Assembly (NCBI GenBank): GCA_949358305.1
Contig: OX442315.1
Location: 9,574,427-9,638,426 of the forward strand
DNA length: 64,000 bases
Direction of reading: 5' to 3'
Source: Strigamia acuminata
Taxonomy: Eukaryota; Arthropoda; Chilopoda; Geophilomorpha; Linotaeniidae
The notes below the pieces were generated by a model, which was not told the origin of the DNA, searched no databases, and worked only from the letters and a program-made list of their open reading frames with translations. Shown one piece after another: positions 25,792 to 35,747 of the stretch (position 1 is its first letter; each line of letters begins with the position of its first letter). Position numbers and translations under genes: made by a program.

Positions 25792-26906
25792 AGTTTTTGC
25801 CATTACAGACTTAAACTAGTTCAGTTTTTGCCATTACAGACTTAAACTAGTTTAGTTTTTGCCATTACAGACTTAAACTAGTTTAGTTTTTGCCATTACA
25901 GACTTAAACTAGTTCAGTTTTTGCCATTACAGACTTAAACTAGTTTAGTTTTTGCCATTACAGACTTAAACTAGTTCAGTTTTTGCCATTACAGACTTAA
26001 ACTAGTTTAGTTTTTGCCATTACAGACTTAAACTAGTTCAGTTTTTGCCATTACAGACTTAAACTAGTTTAGTTTTTGCCATTACAGACTTAAACTAGTT
26101 TAGTTTTTGCCATTACAGACTTAAACTAGTTTAGTTTTTGCCATTACAGACTTAAACTAGTTTAGTTTTTGCCATTACAGACTTAAACTAGTTCAGTTTT
26201 TGCCATTACAGACTTAAACTAGTTTAGTTTTTGCCATTACAGACTTAAACTAGTTCAGTTTTTGCCATTACAGACTTAAACTAGTTTAGTTTTTGCCATT
26301 ACAGACTTAAACTAGTTTAGTTTTTGCCATTACAGACTTAAACTAGTTCAGTTTTTGCCATTACAGACTTAAACTAGTTCAGTTTTTGCCATTACAGACT
26401 TAAACTAGTTTAGTTTTTGCCATTACAGACTTAAACTAGTTCAGTTTTTGCCATTACAGACTTAAACTAGTTTAGTTTTTGCCATTACAGACTTAAACTA
26501 GTTTAGTTTTTGCCATTACAGACTTAAACTAGTTTAGTTTTTGCCATTACAGACTTAAACTAATTTAGTTTTTGCCATTACAGACTTAAACTAGTTCAGT
26601 TTTTGCCATTACAGACTTAAACTAGTTTAGTTTTTGCCATTACAGACTTAAACTAGTTCAGTTTTTGCCATTACAGACTTAAACTAGTTTAGTTTTTGCC
26701 ATTACAGACTTAAACTAGTTCAGTTTTTGCCATTACAGACTTAAACTAGTTTAGTTTTTGCCATTACAGACTTAAACTAGTTCAGTTTTTGCCATTACAG
26801 ACTTAAACTAGTTTAGTTTTTGCCATTACAGACTTAAACTAGTTTAGTTTTTGCCATTACAGACTTAAACTAGTTCAGTTTTTGCCATTACAGACTTAAA
26901 CTAGTT
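25792..26906. repeat. Minisatellite, 31-bp unit, 36 copies, nearly perfect
   Basis: The unit joins AGTTTTTGCCATTACAGACT and TAAACTAGTT plus C or T. The array of 1,115 bp equals 36 units. Apart from one G-to-A change near 26563, almost the only variation is the last base, C or T, which tends to alternate (62-bp dimers) but with runs of T. Each unit has TTTTTGCCATTACAG, resembling a 3' splice site, and the palindrome AACTAGTT. There are no unique spacers, so it is not a CRISPR array. Confidence 0.97.
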
Positions 26907-27030
26907 AATTTACGGAATGACCTGTATTTCTAAGAAATCAGCTAAAAATGTGTACATTTACAGAGAAATCTGTAAATTTACGAAATATTAAGCACAGAAA
27001 AAAATAGTTAGCTGCATTAAAAAAGTCATA

Positions 27031-27618
27031 AGGTGCATTCAATATCGATAAGGAGAAATGACTTCTTTCACTTATTTGACTTCTCACAACCAGATATGAC
27101 AACTTTTGTGTCATATCTCTAATTAGTGGTTTTGAAAGAAGTCAAATAAGTGAAGTAAGGAGAAGTGAAAATAGTTACTTCTTCTTATGAATAAGTCACT
27201 TAAATAATGGTGCACATGCGCATATCGCCTGGTTTCGCCTCGTTTTGGAAATTTTTGGCCGCCATCTTTTCTGATCAAATTCGCTCATCGCAATGTTGCC
27301 TAAAACAAAAAAAATATGTGCTCTAAAATTTTAAAAATCACATGAACTTTTAATTAACACAAGAAAAAGAGATGCATGTGGTTTTTAGAATTTTAGAACA
27401 CATATTTTTTTTACGAATGCGAGATTGACATTTGCTGCGGCCGCATGCTTGTTGACAAACATAAGTTCTGAGCATGCTCAGAACTCGTCACAACTGGATA
27501 GAAGTCAAACACTTAAGTAAAATAGTAAGCGCGTTCAAACATAAGTCACTTCTTTCACATGACTTATATAATCAACTTAAGGAGAAGTCACTTCTCCTTA
27601 TCGATATTGAATGCACCT
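27031..27618. mobile_element. MITE-like element with AGGTGCATTCAATATCGATA termini
   Basis: Terminal inverted repeats of at least 33 bp with one mismatch begin AGGTGCATTCAATATCGATA. The trinucleotide ATA flanks both ends (27028-27030 and 27619-27621), a candidate 3-bp target duplication. The interior also folds back: AAAAAATATGTGCTCTAAAA near 27308 pairs with sequence near 27385-27413, so much of the 588 bp can form a long hairpin. No transposase ORF. A 3-bp duplication would suit a PIF/Harbinger-type element, but the superfamily is not settled by what I can see. Confidence 0.82.
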
Positions 27619-27621
27619 ATA

Positions 27622-27876
27622 GTTTAAGTTTTTGTATTTTAGAATTGTGTTTTGAGTTGTGTGTTTTGATGCATACTTTTCGAGTGCTTGAGTTTTGGTT
27701 GTATTTTGCATGTGTTTTGCAAGTGTTTTAAAGTTTGCTACAGTTACCTTTTCAAAATGGTTACCCACATGGCTACCCACATGGAAGGTCCAATCAGGAA
27801 AAGGCATATTCTTCGTAAGTTTGGTGTCATAACTACCCAAATATTATACACATAAATCAAATTAAGAATTATAATT
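27622..27876. other. Short unassigned unique DNA
   Basis: Follows the MITE and precedes the 10-bp microsatellite. GTTTTG/GTGTTTTGA motifs recur. No gene recognised. Confidence 0.4.
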
Positions 27877-28016
27877 TAAATTAAATCAAATTAAATCATA
27901 TTAAATCAAATTAAATCATATTAAATCAAATTAAATCATATTAAATCAAATTAAATCATATTAAATCAAATTAAATCATATTAAATCAAATTAAATCAAA
28001 TTAAATCATATTAAAT
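27877..28016. repeat. 10-bp repeat array ATTAAATCAA/ATTAAATCAT
   Basis: About 14 copies of a 10-bp unit, mostly alternating between AA and AT at the end, giving a 20-bp dimer. It stops exactly at the left terminus of the next transposon. Confidence 0.93.
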
Positions 28017-28337
28017 CAGGGCCGTGCCCATTTCCGCGCAGCCCATTTCTGCGCGGACATTAAAATCAATCCCTAATCCGCGCAATGCCTAATCCGCGCG
28101 GACATTAAAATTTATTCCTAATCCGCGCAGCCCATTTCCGCGCAGCATCAAATCCGCCCCAATTTAAACAAATAATAATATTTTTTTTTAAAAAAAATTT
28201 TAATATTATTTTTGCGCAGAAATCCCTATTCCGCGCCAATTTAAGAAATAAATTTAATTTTTTAAATTTAATTATTTCATTCCATTTATGCGCGATCCCT
28301 TATCTGCGCCAATATATGCAAGGCCCACATGGCCCTG
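28017..28337. mobile_element. hAT-like MITE with CAGGGCC termini and CCGCGCAG repeats
   Basis: The left end reads CAGGGCCGTGCCCAT and the right end, on the other strand, CAGGGCCATGTGGGC. Terminal CAGGG is typical of hAT elements. The interior carries several copies of TCCGCGCAG/CCATTTCCGCGCAG and GCGCGGACATTAAAAT motifs and no ORF. Flanks (ATTAAAT left, ATTCCCC right) give no clear 8-bp duplication, possibly because the left flank is a microsatellite. Confidence 0.65.
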
Positions 28338-28511
28338 ATTCCCCCACCATTTAACAGCATCGAATATCAATTTCAAAGTAAACATCGCACTCACTTTTTC
28401 AATCTCTAATTTGACCATTTTTTCACGAGAAACGAGACAAAAGTATGTAATCCGCAGTATTTTCGCACGCGAACACCACGTTTCTCGTTTACAATAGTGT
28501 CTTTATTGTCT

Positions 28512-29092
28512 TTATTTACTAATCTTTTGTCGACGCATAAAATTGTGTCTAAGTATCACTCCACAAACTCGCTTTGCTAAAACGATGAAATTCATCGGCG
28601 TGAATTCATCAGCCCATTGTACGCACAAAGTTATTTGTCCGACTGGTTTGTGCGCTACACCTACAGCATTAACCAACATATTTCGGGGTGCTTCTTGTAG
28701 AAATTCAAGCAGAGCTTGAGTTTCTGACAAAAGCTGTTCCCCAATATAACATTGTGAAGCTCCTGTATCCATGAGCGCATTGTAAGTGAGCCCACCAATT
28801 GTGATTTTCATTCGAGGATCGTCTTTATTATTACCCAAAGTAATATTGTGCAAATTATTGCTTCCTATGACTCTGTTGAGTCGTCGAAGTCTACAAAGTT
28901 TCTTCGTGTAACATTTATGTGGAAATAATGTCAAATTCTTGAACTGCTCCGTCATCTTTTACAGATTTTCATCTACTCCACCGCTATGACTAGTGGCCTC
29001 TTCAAGAAACGTAGTTTCCACGTCCATAAACAACGAATCCGATATAGCATCAGCTATTTCTGGGGGCTGAATGTCTCCTTCATCCCCCGGAT
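28512..29092 (-). pseudogene. Gypsy-3 protease region (pol 5' end, truncated)
   Basis: This follows gag in the -1 frame. The aspartic protease active site DTGAS lies in MKITIGGLTYNALMDTGASQ, and the C-terminal part has VILRHNFMRR, equivalent to IIGHNFMRR in Gypsy-2; the flap-side glycine is changed to arginine (IIG to ILR). A single TAA at about 28961-28963 replaces a glutamine codon of the Gypsy-2 copy. The reading frame ends where the element is truncated, so RT is absent. Retropepsins of this type mature the Gag and Pol proteins within the retrotransposon particle. Confidence 0.8.
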
Positions 29093-29102
29093 CTAGTTTT
29101 TT
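29062..29102 (-). promoter_or_regulatory. -1 ribosomal frameshift signal of Gypsy-3
   Basis: On the minus strand the last gag codons read GCA AAA AAC TAG, giving the slippery heptamer A-AAA-AAC (29102-29096) in phase, followed at once by the stop. A 7-nt spacer (TAGATCC) leads into a hairpin: GGGGG pairs with CCCCC, then an A/G mismatch, then TGAA with TTCA around a 7-nt loop. Protease lies in the -1 frame. Heptamer, spacing and stem match the known rules for -1 frameshifting in retroviruses; activity is inferred. Confidence 0.8.
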
Positions 29103-30823
29103 GCACTAGAATCAGTTGAATCGTTAGATTCGGGTCTAGCCAATTGTTTGACTATCTCAGCTAATTGATTAGTGAGCGATGATTGTAACTTATTTTCAAA
29201 ATTGTTAAATTCGGAATCAAGTTTCGCATCCAGTGTTGCATCCAACACTTCTTGTGTTACCCAATTAGGTTTACGCTTAGCAGAAGGATCCAAAGTTGGA
29301 TTATCTGGAGTATTTCTTTTCTGAATGTCTTCAGATTTAAAATTCAAACGAGATTTTAAATCTGGACATTCTCGACGAAAATGTCCTGGTTTCTTACAAT
29401 TAAAGCAAAGCATTTGTCCCCTTCTGTTGGGGTCTACTACACCATTTACTGCGTAAACTAGTTCACATTCTTCAGGTAACTCATCTGCACAGAAATTAAT
29501 CTGTTCACTTGAATCCATAGTTAGGGATTTGGCGTTAGGTTTAGATTGCGAACGAGTGTCCGGTTTTCTAGGTGGAAAAACAACTGGGTCGATTACTTTC
29601 ACTCCATTGGCTGTACGACTGTACAGTCCTTTTCTCTTAGTGATGGCATTATAAATGTCCAAAAAAAGCCGTTCGTCTAAACCTTGCGTGTGCAAGAGTA
29701 GATCGTTGGCGGGAGTAATACTTCCCAAAAATATACTCGCAGCTCCCTGAGAGTTAAGACTATCTTGTAATAACCAGAGTTGGTAGAACTTGTGTGTATA
29801 ATCATACAAGTTCTCCGTGTCGAGTTGTCTCAACTTGGTTAATTGGGTTGTTCGTTCCAAACACGTGGCAACAAACCTTCCTCTAAACGCTTTTTCAAAC
29901 GTATCCCAATTATTAAAGTCGTCTCGTCTCTCTTGAAACCAACTATATGCCAGGTCGGTTAAGTAACCAGCCACGCCTTTTACTAGCATTTCATCGAGTG
30001 AAATATTTCGCAGAAACGCAACGTTTCGTATTATACTGAGAAATCGTTCACTTTCTTCAGTCTTACCCGAAAACACAGGTATGTTGGGGGGTTTCAAACT
30101 TATAGCTTGGGGTGTGGTGGGTGTGGAATTCTTTCCTACTTGTGCTAATTTATGCATATTTACTGCAATAGTAGCTAAGTCGTCTGACATCCCAAAACTA
30201 CTAGTTGGTCGCGAATTATCATTCGTCGATCCATTATTAGAATGACTCGAATTATTTTGACTAGGGCCATTAAAATTATTAGGGTTGAAATTATTCGACC
30301 CTCCTTGATTTTGTCTACCTTGATGGCCAAAATTCGAATGATTATTCGGTACACCCTGGCTTCCAAAGTTCGAATAATTATTCGATCCACTTGGGTTCTG
30401 TCTTCTTTGGTTACCAAAGTTGGAAAGATTATTCGCTCCACCTTGATTTCCAAAGTTCGAATGGTTGTTCGAATTGCCCTGATTACCTTGATTCGAATGA
30501 TTATTTGTTTGGTTCTGATTGCCAGAGTTTGGATAATTATTCCACTGGCCTTGATTACCGGAACTAGAATAGTTATTCGGATTATTTAAGTTATTTAAGT
30601 TCTGCTGAACTGGATAACTTCTTTGCATTTCAGGCAATTGGTTTGGAATATTAATATTTCCGGAAAAAGGATTCAAACGATTGTTTGGATCAATTCTCCC
30701 TCTTAACTGAGAACTTAAATCACTATTCAATCCATGAATGGGTTCAGCAGCAAGATTCGGACAACTGTTGGCTCCATTCGGAAAACCAGGATTCGGGTTA
30801 ATAATATTATTATTTAGACCCAT
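29093..30823 (-). pseudogene. Gypsy-3 gag, main part
   Basis: The 576-residue open frame starts with an Asn/Gln/Gly/Ser-rich low-complexity region (residues about 85-185) built on degenerate NNHSNFGNQG repeats. The gag core at about 245-400 contains IPVFSGKTEESERFL and AGYLTDLAYSWFQ, similar to Gypsy-2. A zinc knuckle CFNCKKPGHFRREC (CX2CX4HX4C, about residues 473-486) follows, then a basic C-terminal tail ending at the frameshift site. The capsid and nucleocapsid roles are those of the Gypsy gag family. The frame is continuous with the open frame upstream apart from one TAG, so the ATG at 30823 is probably not the original start. Confidence 0.85.
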
Positions 30824-30904
30824 AAATCTTCTTCTATGAGAAGCGACAAGCGGATTATTTAATCGCTGATAAAAAGCCTGTTCAAAACTGCCGGGTGTAC
30901 GATT

Positions 30905-31405
30905 CTATTGATCCCAACGAGATTTCCGATTGGCCGTTTGTGGTCCTGTCGTTTTCTGTCGATACCGAGTGATCGGAGTCGACGGATTCAAACCAGGATC
31001 TGTCGGTCCTTGATTTCGTGGAGTCTGTGATCGAGAACTAGAATGCTCTGACGGGTCTCGCTGTGTATTAACAAAATCCAAAACTTCAGTCAGTGTTTGA
31101 AATTGGATTGGATTCAAACAATAATCCCGACAAATAAATTGCCCAGCCGGGCCTAAATGGGACCCATCTGACGGACGATTCACTTCCTCCACAGGGGTTG
31201 GATCAGTCCGTACTAAATTAGAATCGATAATGGCGACTGGGTCAGTCGTTTCATTCGAAACATTATTATCGTCCACGTGGTTTTCCACGACATTCACTGT
31301 TTCCGTTTCATTTGGAACGGGTACGAATCCGGCTAAATTAATTCTACCGGTCAAACACGTTTTTTCCTTACCACGGGTATTCATCGAATGCTGGTTACTA
31401 GTCAT
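30905..31405 (-). pseudogene. Gypsy-3 gag N-terminal segment
   Basis: This 166-codon stretch ends at TAG but the same frame stays open into the main gag segment, so the stop looks like a nonsense mutation of CAG. It includes QFICRDYCLNPIQFQTLTEV, which parallels QFCTHYELDRTQFKTIIEAS in the Gypsy-2 N-terminal ORF, showing that both elements share an extended N-terminal gag region. Otherwise it is acidic and low in recognisable motifs. The ATG at 31405 is the first in frame. Confidence 0.7.
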
Positions 31406-32467
31406 CTTTAATCGAAATCAAAAATGTCTAAATTCACAATTAACGGCGAAGTCACAAGCGATCTGCAGGGTTGCAAACGAAGCAATGGTTTCACTGGGTC
31501 GTTATGGTGTTCAAATACCTTCGCAAACCTCCCTGATTGGTCAAACTTCAAACGTTAGTCTCACGAGATTTTGATCTCGTCTGTGATTGATGGATTTTAC
31601 CTTTTTTTGCGGAACCATGATCTTGTCAGATTTCAAAATTATGACGTAGTCACAAAATAAAAATGGACGATTATCCAATTTTACTGAAAAAAGCATTACT
31701 TATTTCCTTAATAAAATCTTATTTCTCAACAATTTGAATTTCGCTGAAATTTCGTATGGCAAAAGCGCGTGAAACCTTTTGATTACTACGGCTTTACTGC
31801 AAAGCTTTGGTTGCTAAGCAACACAATGAACAAGAATTTCTTCGCTAAAATTTGAATGGCATTCCACCCGTGAATTTTAGATTTTACTGTTAAAATCAAA
31901 ATCGTGGATAAACATTTCAATGTACATCAGGTCCGTAAATAATTGAACCATTTTTGAAATAAAAAATGAACATTTTAATTCCTTTGAAAATACTAATTTT
32001 CTTCTTTCATTTTATTCGGGCAAATAAAATTAGGTTTAACTTGAAATCTCAAGTAAAATACGTTTATTTTAAATAAACAAATACAAAAAGGGAATTCGTT
32101 TAGAATTCCTTACGAAACTTTGAACTTTTCGTATTAAGCCCAACCACGTGGTTTCTCGAATCGACGACGGCGAATCGACGTTTCACGGGCGGACGTAACA
32201 ACGTCAAGTTCGGACAAGATTTTCCAATTCCCGTGGTTTGATCATTAGGCCTGACCACGCGGTAGAAATTATTAGTTTGTTAAAACATACAATTTCTTCG
32301 GCGGAAAATCGAAATAAAGTGGATTACACTTATTATCTTGGTAAAGAAGTCTTGAAACGAATAAAATATATTAGATACGAATATAAATTTTGTTCGAAAC
32401 TTATTTTACACACAAAAATCACCGTAAAATTACACTTATTCGAATTCACCATAGACACACAAAACTT
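31406..32467. other. Probable Gypsy-3 leader/LTR remnant, boundaries unresolved
   Basis: By position this should hold the leader and 5' LTR of the minus-strand element, but I found no primer-binding site or LTR end. Open frames here have no recognisable domains. The next readable boundary is the TGTCACGG start of the Gypsy-1 LTR, so Gypsy-1 may have landed within this LTR. Confidence 0.35.
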
Positions 32468-33680
32468 TGTCACGGTTTTGACTTTGAGCAGTAATAATTT
32501 TCAAAATTTTAAGCGCATTTTGCACCTTTTCCCTAGTTTTTCCCCGATTTTATTGAAAAATTGTCCTAGTTTCTTTAAATTATTTTACTTTACCCAAATC
32601 TAAATTTATTATTTTATTTTATATTATTTTCCTTATTTTTGATATTTATCTTTAATTTGGCCTGGTTTTAATCACCCCATCCAGGCAATTCATGAGAATT
32701 CTGCAATAAGATGATATAATCGCGCTCTAAATTTGCATATTTCACCCCTGATCGCCTGTTTTCTGCTCGGTCCCCATTGGGAATTGCCTTGGCCTTTGAC
32801 ATGTGATCAGAGGTGACTTGTTCTGTCAAGACACTTTAGACAGAGAGAATAATTTTCGCCTTCGACTAATCAACATCTCCTGTCTCAACTAGGAGATTTC
32901 CAAGTGCGATTTATGTTGCGTCTCAACGCATACGGTCATTATGCAGCCCGAATTCTCATGGTTGGCTATCTAACCACCACATTTATTATTTGCCCATTGT
33001 TTGCGTACGAATTACTGGAAAAACGGCGTATTCGACGGTCTTAATTCGTCAATACATTTTATGCCACGACTGTGACTTCCTCCTCAGCCTAGACATTTTG
33101 AACTCATACTCGTCTCAATTGCGTATTCATTTCATTATCGACGGTTCGACGACGTTGTCTGCAATTTGGTACCTGTGCACGTGTTCACCCAACGTTTGCG
33201 CGTGTCCAGGAGAAGAAACATACCGTACTGCCTCATTTAAACGCCCGGGCGTTTTATTCTTTTTTTGGGCCGACCCCCTCCCGGTAAAGTCGGTTCGAGG
33301 CGGCGCACGAAGCAATAAACGCCGCCCAACCCCCGGCGTTTAATCGGGCCCGGCGCCTAAATGAACCCGGGCGTTTAAATGAGGCAGTACGGTACTCTTC
33401 GTAAGTACGCCTAGCAAGTGCCGACATTTTCCCTAGTGAAAAGCGATATTTTGGTCTTAATTCGAAATATCAACGTTCGCCATTTTGCACGGCGCCCGAA
33501 TTGAATCCTGCACCCATAAAATACAGATTTCACGAATAGACGCTGTCTTAACCTAGCTACCACCCCAGGCAAAGTTTTAAGAGTTGCAGCGCCTGCGAAC
33601 CTAAATTTTCTGGTTATTACAATCCCTGGAAATTCTCAAATTTCCGAAACCATTGTTAAAAAGTTGACTACGACGTGACA
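32468..33680 (+). mobile_element. Putative Gypsy-1 5' LTR (contains a MITE)
   Basis: Proposed from its right edge, which lies 4 bp before a tRNA-like primer-binding site and ends CGTGACA, and from the matching inverted start TGTCACG at 32468. The 1,213 bp includes the 172-bp insertion of a TA-flanked MITE and its duplicated TA. The partner LTR is outside the window, so the left boundary is not verified. Confidence 0.5.
33223..33392. mobile_element. TA-flanked MITE with CCGTACTGCC termini (170 bp)
   Basis: Perfect terminal inverted repeats begin CCGTACTGCCTCATTTAAAC and run on into CGCCCGGG. TA flanks both ends (33221-33222 and 33393-33394). Next to the left terminus is the 16-bp palindrome AAACGCCCGGGCGTTT. 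Its GC-rich interior contains CCCCCTCCCGGTAAAGTCGG. A second copy lies in the Copia 3' LTR (47281-48532). No ORF; the TA duplication points to the Tc1/mariner group. Confidence 0.92.
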
Positions 33681-33684
33681 ATCT

Positions 33685-33704
33685 TGGCGAGCTAGACAGG
33701 ATTC
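33685..33704 (+). other. Gypsy-1 primer-binding site (tRNA-Arg-like)
   Basis: The 20 bases TGGCGAGCTAGACAGGATTC are complementary to a tRNA 3' end of the form GAATCCTG...CTCGCCA, which resembles tRNA-Arg. TGG start and position between LTR end and gag fit a PBS. The isoacceptor is inferred from memory of tRNA-Arg 3' ends. Confidence 0.6.
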
Positions 33705-33830
33705 AACTCGAAACGTGTTCTAAGAGAACACAAACCACCATTTTCTTCAGTGAAGACTACGCAAGTATAGGTCCTTATAATTATTTAATTAATTACTTAT
33801 TTTTGCCGGCACACATATTATTATTTCAAC
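33705..33830 (+). other. Gypsy-1 leader
   Basis: 126 bp between the PBS and the gag ATG. No uORF or other motif noted. Confidence 0.5.
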
Positions 33831-35747
33831 ATGGCTTCACGCGACGCTTTGTCAGAGTCCAGTGTTTCGGACGTAGACGCCGAAATAGCGCATACTACGC
33901 CACTTCCAGACTCACCAATTCATGAGCCAGACCAACAGCAGGATCTACTAGTACAACCAGTTTCTACTGACGTACCATTTTCCAATCCTTGGAGGACATA
34001 CGCCCAAATGGAAGCGGATCAACTCCAACATGAACGGGAAGCGGCTGCGGCACGGGATCAATGGGAGGAAAATAGACGCCAATTGCAGGACTCACTCATG
34101 GAGAGAAGACGAGTTGTGGACGGAATGCGAGCGGTTCGAGAAGAAATTCAACGAGGACCGCCGCCTCCTTACCAACCTGTGTTTATGCAACTGGAACCAC
34201 AGCAACATCGAAGGAATCCGCCTGCATTGACAATGGAAGCATTGATGAGAGTATTACGAGAGGATAGAAGGGAATTACAACATGAACTTCGCCAGGAGTT
34301 GCTCGAGTCAATGAGGCAGATTAGACACAAGCTGAACGACAGAGTGGAGGAGTTTATCCATTCGCACAACGAGCAAACTCAACCTGAACCACCAGCACCA
34401 GAAGCAGGTTCAGGGGCCACACGTCGTGGTCGAGAAGACGCTCGGGGAGCCGATTTTTCTTTTGGAGACTCTGGGCGTGCGTCAGAACCCCGACGCACTG
34501 GCTCTTATTTTCCGAGACGACGCCAACAACATTCACAACAGGGAGACACGACTTCCAATGTTCCACGGGACCCACCACCAAATCCTGATCCGGATTCCGC
34601 TCAAAGAGGTAGTCAAGGCATACCACTCAGCGCCTCAAGACAGCAGCCTCACACGAGATCGCAACTCTCGCTAGAGTCGGAGGATCAGCGTCAAGCCGCT
34701 CAGGTTGGAAGGTATAAACTTAAAGTTGAAAAAATTCCATACTTTGATCCGGATGAAGCTACTTTCGACACAGTGGACTTGTTCCTAGGTAAGCTATATG
34801 CGCACATGTTTACCATGGGAGCGCCGGAAGGAATATATTTGATAGTATACGTGGTTCTCGCGCTTCGAAATAGAGCGCAACGTTGGTGGATGGCTCTAAC
34901 TCCAAAACCAAACAATTGGGAGGACTTTGAATTAATTTTCAGGCAGGTATTTTCCATTAATTCGGCTTTGGCTAATGTTAAGTTGTCTCAGCGCAAACAA
35001 AAGCCAGGGGAACCAACTATGTCGTTCCTCAGCGAGATGATTCATTATTTAAATATTGCTGGATATAAGGATAAGGGCTTGCAGTGGGAACGAGTTCAGG
35101 GCATGATGCAAACTCAGGTCGTACAATTAATGCGCTCTTGGGGCATCAGGACGATCGACGACGCAGTCAAAATGGGCAACGACGTCGATAATCGCCTTCA
35201 GTTGGATTCGTTGCGGACTTTTGAGTACAAACAGTGCGGAGTTTCGGACCAAGAGATGCCTTTACCCGCAGGAGTGGGTCCTGCCACACGTACCAGAACG
35301 GAGGAGGAGAAGTTAAATCAACAATCTACTTCGTCCAGGTCTGGTCGTTTTTCAAGATTCAACAAAGTATTTACAGCATTACTCGAGGACATGTCGACTT
35401 GTGCGCTTGATCCAGAAGATCTCAACAGCGAGGAAACAAATAAGGACCCGCCAAAGGAGTCTGCATCAGCGGCAGCACAAAAGTCTGATGTCCGCGTCAT
35501 GACTGCGACTACCACGCCAACACCTAGAACGGAAACACAGCACACATGTAGCAAGGACGTTGTCATTTTTCCAGCTGCTAAGGAGCCGCCTTCTGAGCCA
35601 AAGCTTCCGAAGAACGCCATGTGGAGGAAGACTTCGACAGACAAATGGTTCATGTCTGACAGGCAATCCTGGAGCCCTGTGTGCCCCGTTTGCGGCAAGG
35701 AATGGAATCGTCAGTCGGGAAACGCAAGCGGCCTGCTCAAAGCGTGA
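33831..35747 (+). CDS. Gypsy-1 gag
   Basis: A 638-residue open frame starting at the first ATG after the PBS. The N-terminal third is rich in Glu, Gln and Arg with likely coiled coil (about residues 65-175). An Arg/Ser/Pro-rich linker follows, then a gag-like core at about 290-470 with EKIPYFDPDEATFDTVDLFL and QRWWMALTPKPNNWEDFELI, the pattern of the Gypsy capsid family. The C-terminus has a CPVCGKE motif, only part of a zinc knuckle, so the nucleocapsid is atypical. The last 67 nt overlap the protease frame and contain a slippery heptamer. No internal stop: this is the best-preserved gene of Gypsy-1. Confidence 0.85.
   Translation: MASRDALSESSVSDVDAEIAHTTPLPDSPIHEPDQQQDLLVQPVSTDVPFSNPWRTYAQMEADQLQHEREAAAARDQWEENRRQLQDSLMERRRVVDGMRAVREEIQRGPPPPYQPVFMQLEPQQHRRNPPALTMEALMRVLREDRRELQHELRQELLESMRQIRHKLNDRVEEFIHSHNEQTQPEPPAPEAGSGATRRGREDARGADFSFGDSGRASEPRRTGSYFPRRRQQHSQQGDTTSNVPRDPPPNPDPDSAQRGSQGIPLSASRQQPHTRSQLSLESEDQRQAAQVGRYKLKVEKIPYFDPDEATFDTVDLFLGKLYAHMFTMGAPEGIYLIVYVVLALRNRAQRWWMALTPKPNNWEDFELIFRQVFSINSALANVKLSQRKQKPGEPTMSFLSEMIHYLNIAGYKDKGLQWERVQGMMQTQVVQLMRSWGIRTIDDAVKMGNDVDNRLQLDSLRTFEYKQCGVSDQEMPLPAGVGPATRTRTEEEKLNQQSTSSRSGRFSRFNKVFTALLEDMSTCALDPEDLNSEETNKDPPKESASAAAQKSDVRVMTATTTPTPRTETQHTCSKDVVIFPAAKEPPSEPKLPKNAMWRKTSTDKWFMSDRQSWSPVCPVCGKEWNRQSGNASGLLKA

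Larger units (their letters stand above)
28512..31405 (-). mobile_element. Gypsy-3: truncated minus-strand Gypsy-type retrotransposon (gag and protease only)
   Basis: A gag precursor, zinc knuckle, frameshift site and protease are recognisable in order on the minus strand. The element stops abruptly just after the protease at about 28516, with no RT, RNase H or integrase. It is closely related to Gypsy-2 downstream: the gag core, zinc knuckle, frameshift signal and protease align throughout. I could not define its 5' LTR, which should lie between 31406 and 32467. In-frame TAG (30905-30907) and TAA (about 28961-28963) codons show it is dead. Confidence 0.85.

Noticed and set aside
25792-26906. 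CRISPR-like regular array
   Set aside because: There are no unique spacers: units are directly joined and identical, and the DNA is eukaryotic.
30175-30589. Open frames on both strands opposite the Gypsy-3 gag
   Set aside because: Shadows of the Asn/Gln-rich repeat in gag; no independent coding signal.
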